The position numbers and the translations under genes were made by a program. Shown in pieces: positions 1 through 21,513 of a stretch of 64,000 nt of DNA. Location of the stretch: the NCBI GenBank assembly GCA_965112735.1, contig OZ218959.1, positions 2,604,001 through 2,668,000 of the forward strand, read 5' to 3'. Numbering within the stretch: the stretch's first letter is position 1; each line of letters opens with the position of its first letter. Source of the stretch: Phaeosaccion multiseriatum. Lineage: Eukaryota; Ochrophyta, other classes. The notes under the pieces were generated by a model. That model was not told the DNA's origin. It searched no databases and saw only the letters and a program-made list of their open reading frames with translations.

Positions 1-389
1 AGTCTTGTTCTTGTTCAGTGGGCCCATCTCCTGCAGCACCTTCTTGTGTGCTTCCTCCCTTTCCTCCCTCTCCCTCATCTACCTTGTTCTCTGTCGCGGG
101 GCTCCCGGTCTTGTTTGTAGTCTCCCCGTTTTCGTTTCTAGCAGAGAGAGGATCGGGCACGGTCACCACCCCATCCTCCTTAGGCCCTACGCTTTCTTGT
201 CCTAAAGACGCCCCGGGGCCCTGCTGCGCCTCATTGCCCCCCTCCTGGCTACCTTCCTGCTGCCCGTGATCCTGCCTGTGATGCTCGTGATGCTCATGGT
301 CGCTTCTTCCCTCTCTAAAGTCCTGGGCTGCAGACTTTCCGCAGGCGGAACCCATTCCGTCTTCGCCCTTCCAGCAGCTCAGAGGTTTG
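1..389 (-). CDS. Partial gene: His/Gln/Glu-rich exon running off the left edge
   Basis: An open minus-strand frame runs from a plausible acceptor (cgctatcgtag, exon begins at 389) to the window edge without a stop. Upstream of the acceptor lies a long pyrimidine tract, as expected for an intron end. The protein begins near KPLSCWKGEDGMGS and continues through a His-rich stretch (SDHEHHEHHRQDHGQQEG) into an acidic, Gly/Glu-rich tail. I recognise no family. The His cluster could bind metal, but that is inference. About 130 bases of this exon recur near 16966-17095. Upstream exons are not identified and may lie between 390 and 630, close to the start of the plus-strand gene at 631. Confidence 0.45.
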
Positions 390-630
390 CTACGATAGCG
401 GTGTTTGCCAGCGGTATAGGTAATTTTGGGAGGAGGAGAGGGAGGAGCAAAAAACCGTTACAGGTGCAGTAGTTTCTGTAACGTGCAGATCCTCGAGATC
501 TCCTCGACCCCCCCTTAGAATCAATCCAATCCAAGGCCAGTCGTCCATGGAGCAAGTAAGGGGTTACCCTTAACCAGTGCATCTTGCAAGTTTGCAAGTT
601 ACAGAAGTATATACCTTGCTGTGAAGCGCG

Positions 631-11730
<11,100 letters not shown>

Positions 11731-12103
11731 GGCAAGGCAGGCCGCGATCAGGCCACCGCTTGCGTTGCGTTTCGACGGCTCTGCTGAGTGACTCCAGAGC
11801 TGTGTTGAGCGAGAGCTCTATGTACATTATTGGAAATATCGAGGGGATATTTACGTACGTACGTGGTGACGCGCACACCCAAACCCACACACACAAGTAA
11901 ATACAAAGGCACAAACCTAAACAAACACGCATGCGCATTCATACATTTAAAATAAATAATTAACATAATTGGGTTTCTTTACATCACGATGGGGTACGAT
12001 TCTTTTCGGCGGCAGGAAGGGGGGGGCTCGGCCCTCCACTCTCCCCTCACTCTACCTCACTCTACTCGTTGTCCACCTCACCTATCCATTCTCCCTTCAC
12101 TAG
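11731..12103. other. Tail-to-tail intergenic region
   Basis: Lies between the stop of the RTX/FG-GAP gene and the stop of the minus-strand pseudophosphatase gene. An AATAAA-containing AT-rich stretch at about 11950-11962 is a candidate polyadenylation signal for the plus gene. No gene seen. Confidence 0.6.
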
Positions 12104-13886
12104 CTACTCATCCGAGTCTTGATCAAGGAGGGAAAGCTTCTCACTGTACACGCTGGCCATTGACACAAGCGGTGCCCGGTAGGCGAACCGATTCAGACGA
12201 TACTCGGGAATACTCCGCTCCTTAGCGCTACTGCTGCTACTGCTACTACTGCTGCTACTGCTGCTGCTTCTACTACTACTACACTCCTTCTTGCTCTTCT
12301 CCCCTCGCTCTAAGCGCTGCTCCTCTTCCTCTTCTTCTGCCGCCATTTGCAGAGAGAGAGCCATCCAGGGGGGGACGCGCTTGGGCAGCGTGACAAGGTC
12401 CAGCTCGAAACGCTCGATGAAACGCTCATTGATGTCGTACATAGAAGCAGAGTAGGTGGATGTGCGGTACTAAAGTCGTGGGTATAGTATAGGAGGGGAG
12501 GGAGGGAGGGAGGGAGGGAGGGAGGGAGGGAGGGAGGGAGGGAGGGAGGGAGGGAGGGAGGGAGGGAGGGAGGGAGGGAGGGAGGGAGGGAGGGAGGGAG
12601 GGAGGGAGGGAGGGAGGGAGGGAGGGAGGGAGGGAGGGAGGGAGGGAGGGAGGGAGGGAGGAGGAAAGGAGGGAGAGAAGGAAGGAGGCAAAGGTCAACG
12701 GCAAAAGACAGAATGCAAGGGTTAAAGAAGTAGCAGGTGTGTGTGTGTGTGCGTGAGGAGTGACATGGTAAGACTACCATGCATGCCCTTCCTCCCTTCT
12801 GTCCTTCTTCCCCATGCGCATCGTACCTCCTCGATGATAGAGGTCATGCTCCATCCCTGTAACCGCCGAAGGCACCCGACGAGTCTATCGCTCTCATAGT
12901 CCTCCCCTGTGCACACCACCAGACAGGGGAGGTTGGAGAGATTCAGCACCGTCTGCAGCATGTCTTTCACTAACTCCTCCGCCACGTCGTGCTGCTCCAT
13001 GAGCTGATGCATTGCCAGTGATAGGGCCATTGGGTTGGACGGTGTCGGGGCTGAGGAGACGGAGGAGGCGGCTCCGGCGGCGGACGAGGAGGAGGAGGTG
13101 GAGGGGGAAGAGGATTGATCCTGACCCAGCCAGCCGACACGGCCCCAGGGGCTCAGCTATGCAGGGTTGGGGTTAGGGTTGGGGTTAGGGTTGGGTATGA
13201 GGAGGAGGTCGGGGAGGTTGGGGAAGGGGGAGGGGGCGGGGGGTTCGTGTTAAGGTTGGGGTATAGAGTGCTCGGCGACACAGACACACACACACACACC
13301 CCGACCGCATGTACAGGGGCCTCTGACGTTGGCCAGTCTCCATTCCACTCCATCCATCCTCCCCTTCCTTCTCCTTCTCTTACCACCCGAATACCCTCTG
13401 CCTGGAGGAAAGCTGCGAGAGACCGAGAGAGGGGTATGGGGCTCGCGTTGACGACCGTGGAGAGACGCAGTCGGCGCAGAAAGGGAAAACTGGCAGAGCC
13501 CATCAAGTTGGCGCGCGCATTGTACAGGCCTGAGCCACATGGTAGCACGGGACAGAGGGGGTCGGTGTCAGTACGTCGGCGAGAAAGGGTGGAGGTGCAA
13601 CATTGGCAGCGGACCGCGAGCACAGTAGAGACGGGGTGCTCCCTTTCCCTTCAGCCGGGACTTTGAAGGCGGTCCTCTTTCACGAGATGGTCCTCTGGCT
13701 TCGTTCTCTGGGCGCACCTGCTTCTATGACGCGGAATCCCTGGGGAGGGTGGAGAGTCTCTGCCTGAGGTATACCTTCCACCACGCGAGAGGGGGGCTGC
13801 TGGGGAACATCGGTGGAGAAGGGAGGGATCGCCAGCTCCGTGAACCGCGGCTGCCTACTGCTTGAGGAGGAGGCATAGTGAGCCAT
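12104..13886 (-). CDS. PFA-DSP / OCA-type atypical phosphatase, probable pseudophosphatase
   Basis: Exons on the minus strand: 13886-13718, 13529-13384, 13156-12827, 12469-12104; 1011 nt, 336 residues, all phases agree. The fold matches plant and fungal atypical dual-specificity phosphatases (SIW14/OCA1): PPQGFRVIEAGLYNARANL, then FPFLRRLRLSTVVN, FLQAEGIRV, PW, and after a Ser/Ala linker ELVKDMLQTVLNLSN, LVGCLRRLQGWSMTSIIEEY, DINERFIERFE. The signature normally reads HCNxGKHRTG. Here it is VCTGEDYESD: the nucleophile Cys187 remains, but the preceding His is Val and the CX5R arginine is Glu193. Catalysis is therefore unlikely, and a phosphoinositide-binding or scaffold role, as for inactive OCA proteins, is inference. 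The tail carries a Ser-rich run and an acidic end. It starts 161 bases from the divergent EB1-like gene. Confidence 0.8.
12496..12662. repeat. (GGGA)n in intron 3 of the pseudophosphatase gene
   Basis: About 40 ggga units on the plus strand, hence TCCC on the sense strand of the minus-strand gene, just upstream of the exon that starts at 12469. Confidence 0.95.
13164..13195. repeat. Interstitial telomere-like repeat
   Basis: Alternating ggttgg and ggttag units (gggttggggttaggg twice) inside intron 2 of the pseudophosphatase gene, close to its acceptor. Sense-strand reading is CCCTAA/CCCCAA. Similar degenerate units (ttaaggttggggt) occur near 13250. Confidence 0.8.
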
Positions 13887-14047
13887 TAGGCTGCCCTGCA
13901 GCCCTGGGGGGAGGCAAGATTGCGCAATTTCGTGATATCGCGAAGTATCCTGTTCCTGTTCAGCTTGGGGTGTTGGTGAGTCAGCATCACAGTTGGCACA
14001 ACGGCAACTACCTTCCTCCTTCCTCTCTTCCCCCTCCTCTTCTGGCT
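13887..14047. promoter_or_regulatory. Head-to-head upstream region
   Basis: Only 161 bases separate the start codons of the pseudophosphatase (-) and EB1-like (+) genes, so transcription is probably driven by one shared bidirectional region. No TATA box is evident. Earlier plus-strand Met codons exist but do not improve the EB1 match. Confidence 0.45.
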
Positions 14048-16862
14048 ATGAACGCCTCCCTGGTTCTTCAGAAAGGGTCTGCGCTGGGCCGCTCCGAGCT
14101 TCTGGAATGGGCGAACAGGGTGGCGGACAGCGACTACTTTGACCTGAGCGAGCTGAAGGATGGCATTATTTACCTGCACATCCTTGACGCTTTGCGTTGC
14201 GCGCCACAGATAGAGGCACTGTGGCACAAGGTACAGACATTGCCGGCTTACATGTGCTGCGTCGCATAGCGCAACTCCTTTTGCTTTTGATCTTGCTTCT
14301 CACCTTCGGTCTTCTTTCCTCCCGGATTCTTCCCCCCTCTCTATCCTCTCCTCTTCTCACCTTCGGTCTTCTTTCCTCCCAACTCCCCTTCCCCCCTCTC
14401 TATCCTCTCCTCGCCCACTCCGTCCCGTTGTTGCACCGCTCACAATCAACACTACATCTACCCACCCACAGATCAACTTCAATGCATCCTCGCCCGTGGC
14501 CTTCCGAGGCAACTTGAAGCTCCTGAAGCAGGCCATGAAGGGGACGAAAAGAGAGGTATCCGTGGACGGGTAAGAGCAGACACCCATGCAACAACCCCTC
14601 CGCTCCATTAAGGCGGCACGTGATATACAAAGATGCTGCGTGATGCGATACCCAAACAACGCCTCACTCACCCGCCCTCACCTGAACCGCCCCCTCCTCT
14701 CCCGCCCCCAGCCTTTTGAAGGGCTCCTTCTCGGAGCACTACGCCCTGCTGCAATGGCTCTATCTCCTGGCACAAGGTAGGTGTGTGTGTGTGTGTGTGT
14801 ATGTGTGTGTGTGTGAGTGTATGGCAGGTTGTGTTGGTGTTTGTTTTCATCTGTAAGCCCTCACTCTCTGAAGTCCATGGTCCTCCACGACCCTCCACTA
14901 TCATGGTCGACGGCGCGCGCGCGCGCGCGTGTGTGTGTGTGCGTTTTCTTCTTTTCTTCCCCATGCAATGCAAACACAGACACCTTACCCGAGATCGACA
15001 CGCAGTACCGCGCCTCAGAGCGGCGAAAGGCGTGGCAGGAGAGCACCAATCAGCAAGTCACCAACCCCAACCTCGGCAGCTCAAGAGAGACACTCAGAGA
15101 CGCCCCGAGTCGTCTGTGGAGCCAGCTTCAAGCCCTCAAGAGACAGGAGAAAGAGGCGTCTGCTGCGGCGGCTGCTGCTACGGGGGTGGCGGCGGGGGGG
15201 GGGCAAGAGCAGCAGGGTGGGGCGATGGCCTTCGTTGTTGATGATCATCATCATGATGATGTTCGCGGCGGCGGTGAGACGGAGGAGGATGGTGTGGGCA
15301 GCATCAGCGACGTTGTCGTTGACTTAATGCAGCCGCAGGACTTGCACACCGTCACAACCATGGTAGAGTCTCTGAAGGAGAGGATGTCTCAGAGGCAGAG
15401 GGGGTCGGTGGCGACGGTAGTGGCAACAGAGGAGGAGCGCACCACCGGCGCCTCCTCCTCCTCCTCCCCCTCCTCCCCCTCCTTGGCTCGAGTGTCTGCG
15501 GCGTCGCTTAATGACGACTTGGAGTCCCTCGTGGGGCTGCTGGAACATGCTCTCCAGAATGAAGTGGCGGAGGAGCGGCTTTTTGCAGAGGATATTGAGA
15601 AGGCTTGTCTACAGAGAGACATGCATCTCCACACGCTGCGAAGTATTGAGAGTCTGGCCCTGCGCACCCCACCAGCAGCGTTACCAGCAGCGCCCCCACC
15701 AGCGCCAGCACCAGCAGCAGGAGCAGCAGTAGCGGCAGCAGCAGCAGCAGCCGCCGCAGCAGCAGCAGCAGCAGCGGTGGACACCGCTGCGGCTGCTTCC
15801 TCCTCCTCCACCACCACCACCACCCAGCAGATGCAAAAGGAGCTGCTCAACATTCTGTGGTTGTCAAAGGTGACATAGGATGTGATGGGACGGGAAGTGA
15901 AGCGACATGAGGGCAAACTGCTACTCCCCTGCGCCTGCCCCACTGTCCATTACCATGGCCGAGTGACATACAACCCGCCATCCCCACGGCCCCACTCCCA
16001 CGTCGGCCACGGAAACCGCACCCCAGGCCCCACCGCTCAGCAGCGTGGGGACTCAAGTCGTCACTTTACACACTTGACTCCTCACCTAACACACAATGGG
16101 AGGGGGAGGGGGTTGGACTTGAGCGAGGACGCAGACAAAGCACACCTATCTCGCACTTCCGCACCCCTACACACCTGGCCTTGGCGTGTGGGCAAGACCC
16201 TTTGTTGCCTGGTGCTGTGGAGCTGGGGAGGGTGGGGGGGGGGGAACTCTGTCTGTCGTTAGCACATGGGGTGCCCGGTACCCACCCCGGCCGGTTCGAA
16301 GCGACAAGGAGCCTAGTGGGTCCGGGCTATGGCCCAAGGGGCAGCAGGGGCAGGGCCGTTTCATTTTCTTCTTTCTCGCAAGTTGCTGTGGGGCGACCAA
16401 CGCAGCCAAGGCATTGACGCCAAAACCACGCAATCGACTACCTCACTATGTACATGTACATGCGTGCGTAGTGCGAGTAGTTTCAGTTTGACTTGGAAAT
16501 GAGACTTACGCTACACGTCAGAGGAGAGAGCAGTGGCCTCCAAAGAACGGCAGCAGCGGCAGCAGTTGGCGATACAGCAGCAGCAGCAGCAGGAGAAGCA
16601 GCGGTGCCAGCGCAGCGAATGTGTGTTGCTCATCGAGGCAAACCAACAAACCCCTCCCTTCCAATCCCCTCCCCCTCAGTGCCTTGTGTTCGAGCAGGAG
16701 CATGGCGTGGACAGGCGGGCGTGGGGGCGCCATGGGAAGCAGAAACCGAGGAGGGCAGGAAACAGAGAGTCAGGAAGAGGGGAGGCAGCACGTAATCGAA
16801 TGCCTGCCCGTGGTCCTGATCTCTCGAATTGCGCACACCCTTCGATTTCGGTCCTCTTTTAA
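14048..16862 (+). CDS. EB1-like microtubule plus-end binding protein
   Basis: Exons 14048-14230, 14472-14569, 14712-14776, 14980-15869 and probably 16524-16862. The N-terminal calponin-homology domain reads GRSELLEWANRVADSDYFDL, DGIIYLHILDALR, INFNASSPVAFRGNLKLLKQ, SVDGLLKGSFSEHYALLQWL, the typical EB1 order. A central Ala/Ser-rich linker leads to a coiled segment (LEHALQNEVAEERLFAEDIE, LHTLRSIESLA) that resembles the EBH dimerisation domain. EB1 proteins track growing microtubule ends and recruit partners. If the exon 4 donor (aaag|gtgaca) is ignored, the protein ends at 15878 with 414 residues. With it spliced, a Gln-rich exon adds up to 524 residues and the stop lies 30 bases before an AATAAA at 16892, which favours the longer form. 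The last exon carries the dispersed motif as RQQLAIQQQ. Confidence 0.75.
15724..15780 (+). repeat. Coding GCAGCA repeat (poly-Ala)
   Basis: GCA/GCC triplets encode about 16 alanines in the linker of the EB1-like protein. Confidence 0.8.
16565..16577 (-). repeat. Dispersed motif, 12/13 core (coding)
   Basis: gttggcgatacag inside the putative last EB1 exon, translated LAIQ and followed by CAG triplets (poly-Gln). Confidence 0.75.
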
Positions 16863-16935
16863 ACAATAATTTTAATACTTCTACATGTAGTAATAAATCA
16901 TCTAGGGGATGAGAAGCCTTGTAAGTTCATTCTTG

Positions 16936-17110
16936 TCATCCCTCTTCTACTGTCCCTCCATTTCTATCCTCCTTAGGCCCTGCACTTACTTGTCCTAAAG
17001 GGCCCTGCTGCGCCTCATTGCCCCCTTCCTGCCTACCTTCCTGCTGCCCGTGATCCTGCCTGTGATGCTCATGGTGCTCATGGTCGCTTCTTCCCACCTC
17101 CTTTCCGGTC
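16936..17110 (-). pseudogene. Duplicated His-rich gene fragment
   Basis: Minus-strand reading DMETGKEVGRSDHEHHEHHRQ...GNEAQQGPLGQVSAGPKED followed by a stop at 16936. About 130 bases match the exon at the left edge (173-311 against 16966-17095) at high identity with a short indel, then diverge on both sides. It sits between two tail-to-tail genes, has no clear splice partners and looks like a partial copy. It could also be the last exon of a small gene. Confidence 0.5.
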
Positions 17111-17402
17111 TCCATATCGTTCTCATCAAGCAGGGCCAGGCAAAACTTTTGCCATACTGTATGATGATGGCAAAATGTCGAGAACCTTCGCTCCCCTCTA
17201 GACTCTCTCTCTCTCCGCGATGCCCCCCCCCCCCCCACACACACACACACATACACAATAGCACGCACGCACGCAAGTGTGTGCTCTAAGAGTCGGCATT
17301 CATGACAGACATGTGACACGCAAGTGTCAGTACAGTGTAGTGAAGCGTGTGGCCATCACTGCGGGCTGCTGCTCCGCCCTCCGAACCCCTGTTGAGCGTT
17401 AT

Positions 17403-17774
17403 TTAGCGCTTCTTCTTGCCTGCTGCTCCTCCTCCTCCTCCTGCCGCCCCCTTTTCGTCACGCTTCTTCCGCGCAACCTTCTTGACTCGGTACATAATGT
17501 AGGCCGCGAGGAGGCACCCCAGGAAGAGTAGCTGAGCGGGGTGAGGAGGAGGAGGATGAGGATGAGGAGGAGGAGGAGGAGGAGGAGGAGGAGGAGGAGG
17601 ATGAGGAGGAGGAGGAGGAGGAGGAGGAGGAGGAGGAGGAGGAGGAGGAGGAGGAGGAGGAGGAGGAGGAGGAGGAGGAGGAGGAGGAGGAGGAGGAGGA
17701 TGATGATGAGCGGTGTGGCGATACGGCAGCGGATAGAGAGGGAGAAAGAGCTTTGGGACGACACACCAAAACAC

Positions 17775-17807
<33 letters not shown>

Positions 17808-17935
17808 GAAGAGAGAGAGGCATGATACACAAGAGAGAGACAGAGCAGGCCAGATTCGGGCATGATGCGCACACAAACCCAGACCAACAAAGAGGCCAGC
17901 ACACGCAAGAGATAGAACGAGAAAGAGAGAGACAC

Positions 17936-17966
<31 letters not shown>

Positions 17967-20573
17967 CAGAGAGAGAGAGAGAGAGAGGGAGCGAAGAAGG
18001 CAGAGGTGCAATGCTGCTAAACAACCCCCACACACCTGGGCGAAGGAACTCTTGAGGCTGGTGAAGACCAGCGGCACTCCCGTGCCCCTCAGCAGCCAAC
18101 GCACCACCACCACGGCCCGGTGCTTGACGTCGTCGTCCTTCCTGAGCCAGTTTGTCACAATCACCCCGACTGTGGCCCCCGCGCAAAGGCACACGAGTAA
18201 TGCCTCCCAGTGGTGGGAAATCATCTGCGTGAGGTAGCTGGAGAGGAAGAGGGTGAGAGGACGAGAGGGCGTGCGTGTGAGAGTGTGTGTACGTGCGTGA
18301 GAGAGAGAGGCAGCGTGAGAAGGTGAGACGGTGAGTGAGTGGTAGAGGTGGGAGGTGGGACAATCATCATCTGTGTGACGCAAGCAAGCACCACACCACC
18401 ACCCAAATGATGCGCTTGCCAAAACCCAACTTACTATTTGAGCCACATGTACGAGGCGACGCTGTAGCTCGCAATACCCGCCGCGAAAAACTTGTTCATG
18501 CCTCTCTTCTTGCGGAAGACAAACAGGACAATGAGGACCACCCCGGCAACAGCACCAGCAGAGGCCCCAGTGGCGTATTGGAAGATTTTGCTCTTGCTCA
18601 GGGCGTAGGAGAAGAGCAGCAGCACGATGCCAAGGATCATGCGTGCTGAGGGAGTAGGGGGAGGAGGAGGAGGAGGAGGAGGAGGAGGAGGAGGAGGAGG
18701 AGGAGGAGGAGGAGGAGGAGGAGGAGGAGGAGGAGGAGGAGGAGGAGGAGGAGGAGGAGGAGGAGGAGGAGGAGGAGGAGGAGGAGGAGGAGGAGGAGGA
18801 GGAGGAGGAGGAGGAGGAGGAGGAGGAGGAGGAGGAGGAGGAGGAGGAGGAGGAGGAGGAGGAGGAGGAGGAGGAGGAGGAGGAGGAGGAGGAGGAGGAG
18901 GAGGAGGAGGAGGAGGAGGAGGAGGAGGAGGAGGAGGAGGAGGAGGAGGAGGAGGAGGAGGAGGAGGAGGAGGAGGAGGAGGAGGAGGAGGAGGAGGAGG
19001 AGGAGGAGGAGGAGGAGGAGGAGGAGGAGGAGGAGGAGGAGGAGGAGGAGGAGGAGGAGGAGGAGGAGGAGGAGGAGGAGGAGGAGGAGGAGGAGGAGGA
19101 GGAGGAGGAGGAGGAGGAGGAGGAGGAGGAGGAGGAGGAGGAGGAGGAGGAGGAGGAGGAGGAGGAGGAGGAGGAGGAGGAGGAGGAGGAGGAGGAGGAG
19201 GAGGAGGAGGAGGAGGAGGAGGAGGAGGAGGAGGAGGAGGAGGAGGAGGAGGAAGAGCAAGAGGAAGAGGAGGGAAACGGTGTTTAGGGGCTGGGGTGGG
19301 GGGAGGCGAGGGTGTGAGGCGAGCCTCTCAGCACTGCGATGCAGAAACCATCATACACCTCCCACCCTCCTGCCTCTATGCAGAAACCATACACCTCCCA
19401 CCCTCGTGCCTCTCAGGCCGGCGATGCGGATGACGTACTCCCCAAAAGCTGCCTGTATGCCTCCAATCGCTCTCCAGAAGAGCACTCGGGCCGATAGTGT
19501 GCCAACAAGCCCACTAGTGAGCGAAGCAGCGAAACGCCCCCCCCCTTCCTCCCCCTTTCCCTCTGCCCCCCCTCCCCCTCTTCCTCCCCCTCTCCCTCTC
19601 CCTCTCACCGAAGAGTGCGCCGCAGAACGAGTGCTTCGTCTCGATTGTGTACGCCACGGCCCCAGACTCCCCCTTGAAGGCTCCGAGCCCAAGCCTTCCG
19701 CGTCCAGCCAAGCCAACTGAGATGCAGCTGTGGCCGTACGCGGGGAGGATGGTGTCGCAGCGGAAGGGCTCAGAGCTCCATGGGGCAGGGCAAACGCCCT
19801 TGCCTACGAGGTCCTGGGCACTGGGCAGGAAGGAGGAGTGCGACTTGCCGCGGGTGACTCGGTCCAGAACCGCCACCTCTCTCTCCGCCATGCCGAGCTT
19901 CCACTGCGGACGGGCGGGTGCCACGTGGACGTACAAGGGCATGCCACCGCCAGTCCGAGACAGGGGCAGGAGGAGAGGGGAGGGGGGGGGAGGGAAGGAC
20001 AAAAGACATGAAGACAAGTTAGCCAGCAGGCACTTATACTGGTCCTGGGTTGCCCGCCTGCCTGCTATTCATCGAGCCCTGTCTATCGAGAGACGAGAGT
20101 GGGCACACAAGCACACAATCCTCCTCCCGCGTCGCAAGCTCTCACAAGCTCCCGCAACGCCTCACCTGGATGAAGTTGTCCATTTTTGTGTGGAGATCAT
20201 CGGAGTTCATGGCCCGCACCTGCAGGCGAGGCGAAGATGAAGTCTTCTTCTTGCCCTCCCCTTGCTCCTCCTCCGCCCCATGGAGGGTAATGGTGGTCTG
20301 TACGGGAAAGAACACGTGCGGGAGCTGCCAAAACTCCTCCACGAGCCCCACGATACCCCCGTGTCGCGGCTCGCGGCCCTCGAAGCAAAAGATGTGGGCA
20401 TCCTTGCTGGACGACAAAACCCCTTCCACTATGCCCTCCTTCGTGAGCTCCTCAAATCCACTCGTTCCCTGCTCCGCGAGCTCGCCTCCATCCTCTCCCG
20501 CAGCTCTCACCTCTACGTGTACCAGCCCTGCTGAGAGGGCTGCCAATGCCACCAATCCCCTTAGCAGGCGCAT
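17403..20573 (-). CDS. NEMP-like nuclear envelope integral membrane protein
   Basis: Exons on the minus strand: 20573-20166, 19903-19609, 19544-19395, 18645-18435, 18237-18036, 17531-17403; 464 residues. Residues 1-23 are a signal peptide (MRLLRGLVALAALSAGLVHV), followed by a beta-rich luminal domain with paired cysteines. The transmembrane block (MILGIVLLLFSYALSKSKIF, GASAGAVAGVVLIVLFVF, AAGIASYSVASYMWL, HHWEALLVCLCAGATVGVIV) matches the order in NEMP/TMEM194, whose members support nuclear envelope stiffness and fertility in animals. The last exon gives a further helix and a basic Gly/Lys tail ending GKKKR. Exon 3's acceptor lies in a G-rich run and is the weakest boundary. It was chosen because it keeps phase. 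Confidence 0.7.
17539..17702. repeat. (GGA)n in intron 5 of the NEMP-like gene
   Basis: GGA/GAT units on the plus strand, CTC on the gene's sense strand, running directly up to the acceptor of the last exon at 17531. Confidence 0.95.
18660..19252. repeat. (GGA)n, about 197 uninterrupted units
   Basis: The longest pure repeat in the window, inside intron 3 of the NEMP-like gene just upstream of exon 4 (sense strand TCC). Poly-Gly and poly-Leu frames across it are artefacts. Confidence 0.97.
19347..19413. repeat. Short tandem duplication across a donor site
   Basis: Two copies of a 32-35 base unit (gcagaaaccat...acacctcccaccctc) next to each other. On the minus strand each copy carries the ggaggtgtatgg donor context of NEMP-like exon 3, giving two potential 5' splice sites. 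Confidence 0.75.
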
Positions 20574-21513
20574 CTTACGCCGCCCTTTACTACTGAGCAA
20601 AAAAAAGACCCGCAGGGAAAAAGATCCAAGAAATTAAGATTGAGGGAAAATGGTCCTCCACGACAGTTGCCATCTGCAGAACGAAATTCCGCCCCGTCCC
20701 TCGTGTCGTCAACGTGCCCTAGACAAACGACGCGCCCTAGCGGTTCGCAAAGGCGCCCCTCTTATTTTATTTTTATAAATTAATAAGCAGGCACTGCTGT
20801 AAACCCAATGGAAGACTGACAGAGTGCAACTGGTGGATGCGTCCAGCAGGAAGTCAGCAGCACCTCTGAAGGAGACGAGACAATATATCATTCTTTGTCA
20901 GCTCCCGTCCCTTGAGGCAGGGAGGGGGGTGGTCGTAGTGTGATTTGGTTGGAAGGAGGAGGGGGTGGCGTGTGTATACCAGCGTGGAGGCGTTCATGAG
21001 GAGCAGGACAACGAAAGATGGCGGAGGAGGTCGGCGTGGTGGCAGTGACAAACAAGGGGTACATGTACATGCCAAAGAGGCTGTTCTTCTCTGCCATCTC
21101 GAGCTGATAGGAGGATATGGCAGATCCGACGCTCTGTGCCTCATTCCTCGTGATCACCCATGCACCCGCACCATTGGGAGCAGCCCGACGATGGATGTTG
21201 TCATCGCTTCCGACCTGGTTGCCGAGCACCACTGCACCATCCAAACGTCCTTTCGTGGGGTCGGCCCCGCGGCAGGAGCAGTAGCAGTGGAAGCACCAGC
21301 TAAAGATCCTCCGTCTTCGATGGGGGGATTGGTCACCCCTTCCCCCCACCAACAGCACCACATTTCATCCGTGAGGAGCTCCTCTTCGTCGTCTCAGCAG
21401 CATTCGTCTCGCGCCAGGGGGCAGCATGGGGGGGAGGATTATTCGAAGCAAGGACGTGTAGCCCCTTTGCCGCATGCCTCGGCGTACGTAACTTCAGCAG
21501 GACAAGAACGGCC
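20574..21513. promoter_or_regulatory. Head-to-head upstream region of the NEMP-like and Cys/His-ribbon genes
   Basis: Between divergent start codons. The part from 20945 to 21513 is open in one plus frame (starting TTG) and partly open on minus, with non-repetitive composition, so an upstream coding exon cannot be excluded. AT-rich DNA at 20757-20790. No defined promoter element seen. Confidence 0.4.

Noticed and set aside
12496-12662. CRISPR-like regular arrays
   Set aside because: Regular short units here are microsatellites without unique spacers. No CRISPR array is present in the window.
13630-13690. Reading the pseudophosphatase first exon through to the stop at 13680
   Set aside because: A donor at 13717 joins VIEAG to LYNARANL in phase, matching the family. 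The read-through tail does not.
18627-19433. Poly-Gly and poly-Leu frames of 200-270 residues
   Set aside because: Produced by pure (GGA)n in an intron of the minus-strand NEMP-like gene.
20888-21361. Minus-strand frame upstream of the Cys/His-ribbon gene
   Set aside because: Non-repetitive but with no start context, splice partners or recognisable motif. Equally open on plus; left as unresolved upstream DNA.
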